64,000 bases of DNA from Dyadobacter psychrophilus. GTDB lineage: Bacteria; Bacteroidota; Bacteroidia; Cytophagales; Spirosomataceae. The DNA lies in the NCBI RefSeq assembly GCF_900167945.1, contig NZ_FUZA01000005.1, forward strand, positions 391,816 through 455,815, in the 5' to 3' direction. A program made the position numbers and the translations under genes. This document shows, one piece after another, positions 52,132-59,474 of this stretch. The first letter of the stretch is position 1; each line of letters starts with the position of its first letter. A model generated the notes under the pieces. That model was not told where the DNA came from. It made no database searches and saw only the letters and a program-made list of their open reading frames with translations.

Positions 52132-53352
52132 CTACCAGCTTTTCTTTTTATGGCCAACTAGACCGAAAAATAGTATAAATAAATACAATGGGACCATGAT
52201 CCAGTAAGCCTGCTGTGTGCTGCCAATGGAGTCCGCGATGCCGCCATAAACCAATGGCAAAACAGCGCCTCCTGAAATACCCATTACCAATAGTGCAGAC
52301 GCGATTTTGGTAAACTTACCCAGACCGCTCAGCGCCAAAGGCCACAATGCCGGCCAGATAACCGCATTTGCAAAACCCAGGACAGCAATGCACATAACGG
52401 ATGTGAAGCCTGTGGTAAAGATCGCTATAACGGTAACGACAAGTCCGAGCACCGCCGAGAAGATCATGTAAGCCTGTTGGGATACAAATTTCGGAATCAA
52501 CACAATCCCCAGCACGTAACCGAACATCATGCCGCCCAATGTATAAGCGCCAAAAACCCTTGCTTCTTCCTCCGGGATGCCCAGTGAAACGCCATAACTG
52601 ATGATCGTGTCCGCTGCAATGACTTCCACACCCACATAACAAAACAATGCTGCAACGCCCAGAACGAGATTAGGATATTGAAAAACAGAAGTTTTTTGCG
52701 TCGTAACCGGGCTGATTGACGACGTTTCTTCCTCCTCTTCGCTCACTTCTACTAATCCTTTTGAAAGCCGGATCACGATAGCGAGCACAACCAGAATGCC
52801 AGTTAGAATAAGATAAGGAACAACCACTTTATCAAGCTCTTCCTTAGGGTCCGTAGCAGTAGCACCTGCCAGCAGTAATTTTCCGATAACGATCTGGCTG
52901 ATAATTCCTGCACCTTTATTAGCAATCCCCATGACACTGATCCGCTGAGCAGCGCTTTCCCGTGGCCCGAGTAATGTAGCGTAGGGATTTGAGGCCGTTT
53001 GTAATACAGTTAAGCCAATTCCTATTGTAAATAATCCCACCAAAAACACAGGATAAGAAGCCATTTCAGCGGCAGGAATGAAGATTAAAGTTCCGGCAGC
53101 CATTACGAGCAGAGCCAGCGACATTCCGTTTTTGAAACCTGTCTTTTTTACAACATAAGAACAGGGGATCGCCATGATCGTGTAGGAAATGAAAAAGGCG
53201 AATGTTACCAGATAGGAACTGGTGTTGTCGAGGGAGAAAGCTTTTTTGAAAAAGGTAATTAGCGTTCCGTTTACCCAAGTGATGAACCCCATCACGAAAA
53301 ATAATACGCCGATAATAAATAGAGGGCCCAGGTAACTGTTCTTTTTGCTCAT
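52132..53352 (-). CDS. MFS sugar transporter (FHS/fucose permease-like)
   Basis: A 406-residue major facilitator of the fucose/glucose-galactose proton-symporter (FHS) group with 12 hydrophobic helices. Diagnostic stretches are FVMGFITWVNGTLITFFKKAF in the first helix and LQTASNPYATLLGPRESAAQRIS in the middle. A charged loop, EVSEEEEETSSIS, separates the two halves. It imports a monosaccharide for the adjacent GHMP kinase. The exact sugar cannot be told from sequence. Confidence 0.93.
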   Translation of the reverse strand: MSKKNSYLGPLFIIGVLFFVMGFITWVNGTLITFFKKAFSLDNTSSYLVTFAFFISYTIMAIPCSYVVKKTGFKNGMSLALLVMAAGTLIFIPAAEMASYPVFLVGLFTIGIGLTVLQTASNPYATLLGPRESAAQRISVMGIANKGAGIISQIVIGKLLLAGATATDPKEELDKVVVPYLILTGILVVLAIVIRLSKGLVEVSEEEEETSSISPVTTQKTSVFQYPNLVLGVAALFCYVGVEVIAADTIISYGVSLGIPEEEARVFGAYTLGGMMFGYVLGIVLIPKFVSQQAYMIFSAVLGLVVTVIAIFTTGFTSVMCIAVLGFANAVIWPALWPLALSGLGKFTKIASALLVMGISGGAVLPLVYGGIADSIGSTQQAYWIMVPLYLFILFFGLVGHKKKSW

Positions 53353-53401
53353 CTAGGTTTAATTGGTCAGAGTTATATAGGTTAAAAATGAAAAATTCAG
53401 G

Positions 53402-54754
53402 TTAATACTCGTCATTAAGGCCAAAAATACGCTTGTTGGTTTTCCATTTGCCTCTGGTGAAGTCAGGAATTTCGACCGGCGCGCTTCCTTTTGCAATGGA
53501 CATTTCGGATAATGGACTAATCGCGCTCCACGTGGCTGCGTCGTATACGTCAATCGGTGGTGCTGTTTTTCTTTTGATTGATTCGATAAAGCCTCTCAAT
53601 ACAAAATAATCAATGCCACCATGTCCGGCACTTTCCGCGTCTTTCGCGTATTTTGCCCATAACGGATGATCGTTTTTGTCCAGATATGCTTTGTCAGGTT
53701 CCGCGGTGTGCTCTTTTGGTGAAACACCTTCTATATATATGCTGTGTCCGTCGTTCATCCAGATTCCGTTTGTTCCCTGCGCACGGAAAGCGAGCGAGTA
53801 GGGGCGTGGCGAGTTGGTGTCATGCACAAGCACGATGTTTTCGCCATAATGGCACTGAATAACCGTCGTTACAATGTCGCCGAGCTTAAAATTTACTTTC
53901 GCATTCGGGTGATCCTTACCGGCGTGATCAACAATATATTTATGTAAACCCCTTGATTTTGTGGCGGTTGAAGTAAGGTACGAAAATTTATTGCCGCGGT
54001 TGATGTCCAGCCAGTGTGCAACCGGGCCAAGTCCGTGTGTTGGATAAATGTCGCCGTTCCGATCAACTGAATGCTGGGTGCGCCACTTCGCTTCCGAAAA
54101 ACCTTTTTCTCCAAATTCTACGCCGACGCCACCATTGCTTTTGCCGTCATTAAGCTTTACCGATCGCAGATCGTGCTGGTAACCGCAATGTGCATAAGTC
54201 ATTTCGCCAAACATTCCTTCACGAACCATCTTCAATATGGCCATCACATCCCGGCGGTAACAAACATTTTCAAGGATCATGCAATGTGAACCGGTTTTTT
54301 CGAAAGTGTCCACCAGGTCCCACGATTCTTTCAAGGTTACGGTTGCCGAAACTTCCACCGCGGCATATTTACCAGCCCTCATGGCTGCCAATGTCATAGG
54401 CACGTGCCAATGCCAGGGCGTTGCGATCAATATGCCGTCCAGATCATCGCGTTTTACAAGGTTCAGAAAATCTTCGTCGCCTTTGCCATAAACGGCCGGC
54501 GCCTTTCTTCCGGATTTCTTAATTTGTTCAAGAGAAAAATTGATGGCAGCAGGATCAATGTCGCAGATCGCATTCACCTCTACATCCTGACGAAAAAGCG
54601 CCTGTTCAAGATGGTTACGGCCCCGGAGCCCTACACCAATAAACCCAAGCCGTACTTTATCAGCTACTTTTGCTTCGTTGGAGTACAGTGACGGCAATAT
54701 CCCGATGGCGGGTCCGGCCATTGTGGCTTGTTGAATAAAATCGCGTCTATTCAT
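53402..54754 (-). CDS. GH109-like Gfo/Idh/MocA glycosidase, Tat signal
   Basis: A 450-residue protein with a twin-arginine signal (NRRDFIQQATMAGPAIG) followed by a Gfo/Idh/MocA NAD-binding domain (VRLGFIGVGLRGRNHLEQAL, AICDIDPAA). Segments typical of GH109 are ATPWHWHVPMTLAAMRAGK, MILENVCYRRDVM, GYQHDLRSV and YPTHGLGPVAHWLDI. GH109 enzymes cleave alpha-N-acetylgalactosaminides by an NAD-dependent oxidation-elimination route. The export signal implies a periplasmic enzyme folded with its cofactor. It is upstream of the sugar permease and kinase, consistent with releasing their substrate. Specificity is inferred. Confidence 0.84.
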   Translation of the reverse strand: MNRRDFIQQATMAGPAIGILPSLYSNEAKVADKVRLGFIGVGLRGRNHLEQALFRQDVEVNAICDIDPAAINFSLEQIKKSGRKAPAVYGKGDEDFLNLVKRDDLDGILIATPWHWHVPMTLAAMRAGKYAAVEVSATVTLKESWDLVDTFEKTGSHCMILENVCYRRDVMAILKMVREGMFGEMTYAHCGYQHDLRSVKLNDGKSNGGVGVEFGEKGFSEAKWRTQHSVDRNGDIYPTHGLGPVAHWLDINRGNKFSYLTSTATKSRGLHKYIVDHAGKDHPNAKVNFKLGDIVTTVIQCHYGENIVLVHDTNSPRPYSLAFRAQGTNGIWMNDGHSIYIEGVSPKEHTAEPDKAYLDKNDHPLWAKYAKDAESAGHGGIDYFVLRGFIESIKRKTAPPIDVYDAATWSAISPLSEMSIAKGSAPVEIPDFTRGKWKTNKRIFGLNDEY

Positions 54755-54984
54755 GAAGTTGTCCAGTTAAAGGTTCAGAATGCAGCAAACCGGCCTGGGG
54801 CGCAATGGTTTCCAAGATCGCAATTTACATTCAATAACCGTATTTTTTAATTTTTTTTATTAATTCCCGGCAAAAGGAAATCCTACATGTAATGATGAAT
54901 GTTGGAAAAAATGAACAAATTGGATTTGTAAAGCGTTAACCCAAAACAAGTAACTCCAAAAGAGCACTACGTCCAGGCTCGAAG

Positions 54985-55028
54985 GCTTTAAATGTGTTGG
55001 ACACATACTTTGTAACGACATTTAAAGC
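54985..55028. repeat. Inverted repeat upstream of queD
   Basis: GCTTTAAATGT (54985-54995) and ACATTTAAAGC (55018-55028) are exact complements 22 bases apart, ending 26 bases before the queD start. It could be an operator or an RNA hairpin. The rest of the 54755-55054 region is AT-rich, with no perfect promoter match seen. Confidence 0.65.
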
Positions 55029-55054
55029 AAATCGTATTTTAAGTGAATTATAAT

Positions 55055-55471
55055 ATGGCGCAAAAGGTGGCGGTGTTTCGAAAGGAACATTTCAATGCGG
55101 CTCATCGTCTTCACAATCCGGAATGGTCGGATGAAAAGAATGAGAACGTGTTTGGCAAATGCAATAACCCCAATTTTCACGGGCATAATTACGAGCTGAT
55201 CGTGCAGGTGACAGGGGAAGTTGATCCTGAAACGGGTTATGTCTTGGATATGAAAGTGTTAAGTTCCATTTTAAAGGAATCTGTACTCGATCGTTTCGAT
55301 CATAAAAACCTGAACCTGGACGTAGAAGAATTCAAGTCCCTCAACCCCTCCGCGGAAAATATCGCGATCGTTATATATTCAATATTAAGACCAAAAATTG
55401 ATTCAGGCCTTGACCTGAAAGTCAGATTATATGAAACAGAACGGAACTTCGTCGAATATCCAGTCGACTGA
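55055..55471 (+). CDS. queD: 6-carboxytetrahydropterin synthase family (QueD)
   Basis: A 138-residue 6-pyruvoyl-tetrahydropterin synthase family enzyme. Zinc ligands are visible in HFNAAHRL and FHGHNYELIV, and the catalytic region includes GKCNNPNFHGH. The bacterial version makes 6-carboxytetrahydropterin from dihydroneopterin triphosphate for queuosine and other 7-deazapurines; a tetrahydropterin role is possible. The ATG at 55055 is preferred over a GTG at 55043. Its 3' end overlaps folE by 41 bases. FolE makes its substrate, so the coupling fits a two-step pathway. The remaining queuosine genes are not in view. Confidence 0.9.
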   Translation: MAQKVAVFRKEHFNAAHRLHNPEWSDEKNENVFGKCNNPNFHGHNYELIVQVTGEVDPETGYVLDMKVLSSILKESVLDRFDHKNLNLDVEEFKSLNPSAENIAIVIYSILRPKIDSGLDLKVRLYETERNFVEYPVD

Positions 55472-56120
55472 AATGGTTGAGGTTGAGGAAATTGGGAACG
55501 ATCATGTATTTTCTTCGATCGAAACTCCAATGCGCAAAGATGCTTTCGCGATGGAGGATGATCTTAAAATGGAGCTGATTGAAAAACATTTCCGCCATAT
55601 TATGGAAATCATGGGTCTCGATCTGACTGATGACAGTTTGAAAGGCACGCCTAAACGTGTTGCTAAAATGTTCATTACCGAGGTTTTCAGCGGACTTGAC
55701 CCGAAAAACAAACCAGCGGTTACGCTTTTTGAAAATAAATACAAATACGACCAGATGCTGGTCGAAAAAGATATTTCGGTTTTTTCCAATTGCGAGCACC
55801 ATTTCGTGCCCATTTACGGAAAAGCCCACGTTGCCTACATTTCCAGCGGAAAAGTAATCGGTCTGTCTAAACTGAACCGGATCGTAGAATATTTTGCTAA
55901 GCGTCCGCAGGTGCAGGAAAGACTCACCGTGCAAATCGCCAACGAGCTGAAAGAAGCATTGCAAACCGAGGATGTTGCAGTGGTGATCGATGCGCAACAT
56001 ATGTGCGTTCAGTCACGTGGAATACGTGATTCGGGGAGTTCCACCGTGACGGCTTTTTACGGCGGGAAGTTTCAGGAGGAGATTACTAAGAAAGAGTTTT
56101 TGAGTTATTTGGGGATGTAG
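55431..56120 (+). CDS. folE: GTP cyclohydrolase I
   Basis: FolE opens GTP to 7,8-dihydroneopterin triphosphate, the entry to folate and deazapurine synthesis. It is 229 residues. The core shows MGLDLTDDSLKGTPKRVAKMF, SNCEHHFVPIYGKAHVAYIS with zinc ligands, GLSKLNRIVEYFAKRPQVQERL and AQHMCVQSRGIRDSGSSTVT. About 40 N-terminal residues before the core are polar and variable. The ATG at 55431 lies inside the queD coding region, giving an unusually long 41-base overlap. Internal ATGs downstream would also preserve the core, so the true start could be slightly later. Confidence 0.95.
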   Translation: MKQNGTSSNIQSTEMVEVEEIGNDHVFSSIETPMRKDAFAMEDDLKMELIEKHFRHIMEIMGLDLTDDSLKGTPKRVAKMFITEVFSGLDPKNKPAVTLFENKYKYDQMLVEKDISVFSNCEHHFVPIYGKAHVAYISSGKVIGLSKLNRIVEYFAKRPQVQERLTVQIANELKEALQTEDVAVVIDAQHMCVQSRGIRDSGSSTVTAFYGGKFQEEITKKEFLSYLGM

Positions 56121-56165
56121 GTTTCGGCGGATTTTGTCCCAGCCCCTGGGAGGGCGCTTACTTGT

Positions 56166-56299
56166 TTTTGCCCCCAACCCCCTAAAGGGGGGCTTTACAT
56201 TTGGTATAAAAAAAGAGGACTTTGCACATATGCGGAGTCCTCTTTTGTCATTTCACCAGCAGCAACGAAAGCCCCCCTTTAGGGGGTTGGGGGGCAAAA
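56166..56299. repeat. Long nested inverted repeat around a terminator
   Basis: The arm at 56166-56196 contains CCCCCAACCCCCTAAAGGGG and the arm at 56268-56299 is its complement with one extra C/G. Each arm is itself partly palindromic (CCCCCTAAAGGGGG). Between the arms sits a terminator-like hairpin. The C-rich unit is of the type found dispersed in Bacteroidota intergenic regions. Confidence 0.85.
56212..56245. terminator. Terminator between folE and the convergent gene
   Basis: AAAGAGGACT (56212-56221) and AGTCCTCTTT (56236-56245) form a 10-bp stem around a 14-base loop, with A and T runs on both sides, so it would act in both directions. Confidence 0.82.
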
Positions 56300-56303
56300 G
56301 GAG

Positions 56304-57227
56304 CTAAACCGTAGGCCCAACGCGTTCCAGCAACGCTTTCGTCGCCTTAATCCCATCAAATTCAGAAAGCTTGCTTCCTTCATACTCGATCCCGGCAATG
56401 CCTTTGAAGCCTGCGTCTTTTACGATTTTGAGGATTTTTGTGTAGTCTGTTTCAATGCAGTTTCCTTTTTCGTCGAAATCGTAAGTTTTGGCGCTTACAC
56501 CTTTTGCGAAAGGCATCAATTCTTTTGTTCCCTGATATCTGTCGTACGATTCTGCGCAGCCGCCGTCTTTTCTGGTAATGCAGAAGTTGCCGAAATCTGG
56601 CAATGTACCCACATTTTTCAGATTAACCTGCTTCATAACGCCTGATAACCATTGACCGTTGGATGAAGATCCGCCGTGGTTTTCAACGATTACGTTAATG
56701 CCCGTTTTGGCAGCAAATTCGCCCAGCTTACCCAGTCCTTCAACCGCAGATTTTGCGATTTCTTCGAAACTTCCTTTTCCGAATGCATTCACGCGGATGG
56801 TTTTGCAACCCAAATATTTTGCAGCCTCAACCCATTTGTAATGATTTTCAACGGCTTTGTTACGAACCGCAGCATCCAGTTCTCCCAAACCGCCTTCGCC
56901 GTCGATCATGATGAGGTGAGCGGTAACACCGTTGTCCTTTTGTCTTTTTATCAGATCATTCAGATACGTTTTGTCTTCTGCTTTATCTTTGAAGAACTGG
57001 TTAACGTATTCTACAATCGAAATGCCGAACTCTTTTTTAGCCAATGCAGGGAAATCGAGGTTGGTCAGTTCCTTTTTGAAAAGTGATTTATGCAAAGACC
57101 ATTCTGCAAGGGAAATGTCAAACCATAGTTTTTTGGCAGGATCTGCCATCAGGAGGTCGGAAAAAGCGGTTGCTGCAAAGGCGGTAGCACCAGCTTTTTT
57201 AAGAAAATCACGACGTGAAACGTACAT
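56304..57227 (-). CDS. Tat-exported sugar isomerase/epimerase-like TIM barrel
   Basis: A 307-residue AP-endonuclease-2/xylose-isomerase-like TIM-barrel protein with a twin-arginine signal (SRRDFLKKAGATAFAATAF). Later segments fitting the fold are GCKTIRVNAF, INVIVENHGG with a metal-binding glutamate, and the C-terminal GIAGIEYEGS. Such Tat-exported proteins are common in Bacteroidota beside Gfo/Idh/MocA enzymes and may epimerise or isomerise sugars in the periplasm. Its exact substrate is unknown. It lies downstream of a CDF transporter gene by 27 bases. Confidence 0.87.
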   Translation of the reverse strand: MYVSRRDFLKKAGATAFAATAFSDLLMADPAKKLWFDISLAEWSLHKSLFKKELTNLDFPALAKKEFGISIVEYVNQFFKDKAEDKTYLNDLIKRQKDNGVTAHLIMIDGEGGLGELDAAVRNKAVENHYKWVEAAKYLGCKTIRVNAFGKGSFEEIAKSAVEGLGKLGEFAAKTGINVIVENHGGSSSNGQWLSGVMKQVNLKNVGTLPDFGNFCITRKDGGCAESYDRYQGTKELMPFAKGVSAKTYDFDEKGNCIETDYTKILKIVKDAGFKGIAGIEYEGSKLSEFDGIKATKALLERVGPTV

Positions 57228-57254
57228 TTTGGTTAGAATTTAGATTTATGTTTA

Positions 57255-58265
57255 TTAAGGAATGTGAATTCTTGCTTCATTATACAGCTTCTCGTTTTTC
57301 ACGAGACTGGCCGCGTTCCAGTCAATGTCCTTGATAAATGCATGCTGGCGAACGGGACAATCCGCGATCCGGCAAAAATAGCAGCATTGATAAAGGCACG
57401 GGTCTGCATGAACGAAAATTTCCGTTTCTCCCGTATGACTGTCTTTCAGGATATTTTCAAAATTATGAATTGTTTCATGCACTTTTTGCAGTTCCCAATA
57501 ATAGGGGAGCGTTAAATGGCAATCAATGTGAAGATCTGAGCCGTATTGCTGCACGCGCAGATTGTGCACGTCAATCCATTCGGTCTTTTTATTCAGCGTT
57601 AAAGTATTTACCACCTTTTCCAGCAAAGCATCATCCACGGCGTCCATTAAGCCGGCAACGGATTTGCTCACAAGCAGAAAACCATTGTAAGCCAGAAAAA
57701 TACCAAACAACAGTGAAGCAACGCTGTCGATCCACACATAACCTGTGAGCATGATAAGCCCAACACTGAAAATCAATACTAAACTGCTGATGCTATCCGT
57801 CATTAAATGCCGTCCGTCGGCTACGAGCGCGAGGGAATTGGCCTTTTTGCCTTCCACCAGAAGTTTATATCCAATGGCTGTATTGACAAGGATCGTAAAG
57901 AGAATGAAACCCGAGCCCTGCAAAAGGTTTTGGATCGGCGCCGGATCCATGATCCTTTTTACTGCTTCTATAATGACAAAAAGCGAAGCGATAATGATCA
58001 GTGCGCCTTCGAAACCAGCGGAGAAAAACTCGATTTTTCCATGACCATAGGGATGGTTCCGGTCTTTGGGTTGCGCGGAAAGATATATGCTGTAAAACGC
58101 AAATCCGCTCGCTATAACATTAATAATCGATTCGAGCGCGTCGCTCAGGATGGCGTTCGAAGAAGTGAGATAATAAGCGAAGAATTTCAAACCCGTCAGT
58201 AGAATGCTGGCTATAAAAGACAGCAATATGAGACGTTGTTTAAGCTTATTTTGGTTTATTTGCAT
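57255..58265 (-). CDS. Cation diffusion facilitator with Cys-rich tail
   Basis: A 336-residue CDF antiporter exporting divalent metals such as zinc or iron in exchange for protons. Six helices are visible. The transport-site motifs are SNAILSDALESI (helix 2) and ALVADGRHLMTDSISSL (helix 5). The cytosolic C-terminal domain has the usual VHNLRVQQYGSDLHIDCHLTLP. It ends with an unusual cysteine cluster, DPCLYQCCYFCRIADCPVRQH, which could be a metal-sensing or metal-loading site. The gene shares its strand with the TIM-barrel gene and is divergent from the NUDIX gene. Confidence 0.9.
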   Translation of the reverse strand: MQINQNKLKQRLILLSFIASILLTGLKFFAYYLTSSNAILSDALESIINVIASGFAFYSIYLSAQPKDRNHPYGHGKIEFFSAGFEGALIIIASLFVIIEAVKRIMDPAPIQNLLQGSGFILFTILVNTAIGYKLLVEGKKANSLALVADGRHLMTDSISSLVLIFSVGLIMLTGYVWIDSVASLLFGIFLAYNGFLLVSKSVAGLMDAVDDALLEKVVNTLTLNKKTEWIDVHNLRVQQYGSDLHIDCHLTLPYYWELQKVHETIHNFENILKDSHTGETEIFVHADPCLYQCCYFCRIADCPVRQHAFIKDIDWNAASLVKNEKLYNEARIHIP

Positions 58266-58303
58266 TTGCGATTTGAAATTCAGAGGCCAAAAATACTAAG
58301 AAA

Positions 58304-58858
58304 ATGCGGGTTATAACCACAGAAAATAATTGGAAAACACTTTCGACCGAAACTGTCTACGAAAATGCATGGCTCGAACTGAGCCATCGCGATGTGATCA
58401 ACCCGTCGGGAAATAAGGGCATATATGGGCTGGTAAAATTTAAGAATCAGGCCATTGGCATCATTCCGTTGGATGCAGATGGGAACATCTATCTGGTAGG
58501 GCAGTATCGTTATGCAATCGATGAATATTCCTGGGAAATTCCTGAGGGTGGCGGTGCGTTGGAAGCAGATCCGCTGGATGCTGCAAAACGTGAATTGAAA
58601 GAGGAAACAGGTTTGGTTGCCGGCAAATGGACGAAACTGGGCCGCATTCATACTTCTAATTCTGCCACGAATGAAGAAGGTTTTCTTTTTATCGCCGAAG
58701 ATCTGACCCAAATGGATGCCGAACCGGAGGATACGGAGGACCTGCAAGTGCGTAAAGTGACATTGCAGGAAGCCGTTGACATGTGCATGCGTTCCGAGAT
58801 AACCGATTCGCTATCAGTATGCGCCATCTTGATGACCGCCAGACTGAAAGGGATCTGA
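58304..58858 (+). CDS. NUDIX hydrolase (ADP-sugar pyrophosphatase-like)
   Basis: A 184-residue NUDIX enzyme. The Nudix box GGGALEADPLDAAKRELKEETGLVAG carries the metal-binding REL..EE core (written here with its full length because it decides the family only in part; the key residues are the ELKEET glutamates). The preceding VGQYRYAIDEYSWEIPEGG matches ADP-ribose/ADP-sugar pyrophosphatases. It has no signal peptide and would hydrolyse nucleoside diphosphate sugars in the cytosol. The stop is one base before the LysE start, suggesting co-translation. Confidence 0.9.
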   Translation: MRVITTENNWKTLSTETVYENAWLELSHRDVINPSGNKGIYGLVKFKNQAIGIIPLDADGNIYLVGQYRYAIDEYSWEIPEGGGALEADPLDAAKRELKEETGLVAGKWTKLGRIHTSNSATNEEGFLFIAEDLTQMDAEPEDTEDLQVRKVTLQEAVDMCMRSEITDSLSVCAILMTARLKGI

Positions 58859-58859
58859 T

Positions 58860-59474
58860 ATGCTGGAATCGCTCTTGTATGGCACGCTTACGGGAATAGC
58901 ATTATGCCTCACTTTCGGAACTGTGTTTTTTTCATTGGTTCAGAATAGTGTTGACAATGGTTATAAAACGGGTGTTAAAATCGCCTTAGGCGTACTCGTA
59001 TGCGACATAGTATTTGTTTTCTTCGCCATTTACGGAACTGCACTGCTTCCCGATATCCCTGATTTCAAAAAGTGGATGGCTGGTGCAGGTGTGTTTTTTC
59101 TGATAGCACTTGGGCTGACAAACATCGTGAAAGGGCAACCGAAAATCGCTTATCCTAAAACCAGCCTTGGTAACCTGCTGTATTATTTCACAACGGGTTT
59201 TTTGCTGAACGGGCTTAATCCAGTGAATTTTATTAGTTGGGTAACCATTGCATCATACATCCGCACCAACTTGCATTACAATTATCACCAGGTGCTGATG
59301 TTTTTCGGAGCTAGTGTAGTGGCCGTGTTCCTGGTAGAATGTGGCATTGCAGTATTTGCACACAAATTGAAACGCATCTTTACGCCGAGAGTGGTCACAA
59401 TATTTAATAAAGTGACAGGCGTCGTTTTCATCCTGATCGCCTGTCAGATTGCTTATGTCAATTTCCTGAGTTAA
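58860..59474 (+). CDS. LysE-family amino-acid exporter
   Basis: A 204-residue integral membrane protein of the LysE/RhtB translocator family with six helices. The opening GTLTGIALCLTFGTVFFSLVQ aligns with the conserved first helix, and the middle GFLLNGLNPVNFISW contains the family asparagine-proline motif. It probably exports an amino acid or similar metabolite. It begins one base after the NUDIX stop. Its stop overlaps that of the convergent GH3 gene in the shared TTAA. Confidence 0.88.
   Translation: MLESLLYGTLTGIALCLTFGTVFFSLVQNSVDNGYKTGVKIALGVLVCDIVFVFFAIYGTALLPDIPDFKKWMAGAGVFFLIALGLTNIVKGQPKIAYPKTSLGNLLYYFTTGFLLNGLNPVNFISWVTIASYIRTNLHYNYHQVLMFFGASVVAVFLVECGIAVFAHKLKRIFTPRVVTIFNKVTGVVFILIACQIAYVNFLS

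Noticed and set aside
54985..55054. preQ1 or folate riboswitch before queD
   Set aside because: Only a simple inverted repeat is visible; no pseudoknot-forming or conserved riboswitch core could be recognised.
55422..56000. 192-codon minus-strand ORF inside folE
   Set aside because: Antisense shadow of folE with no homology that I recognise.
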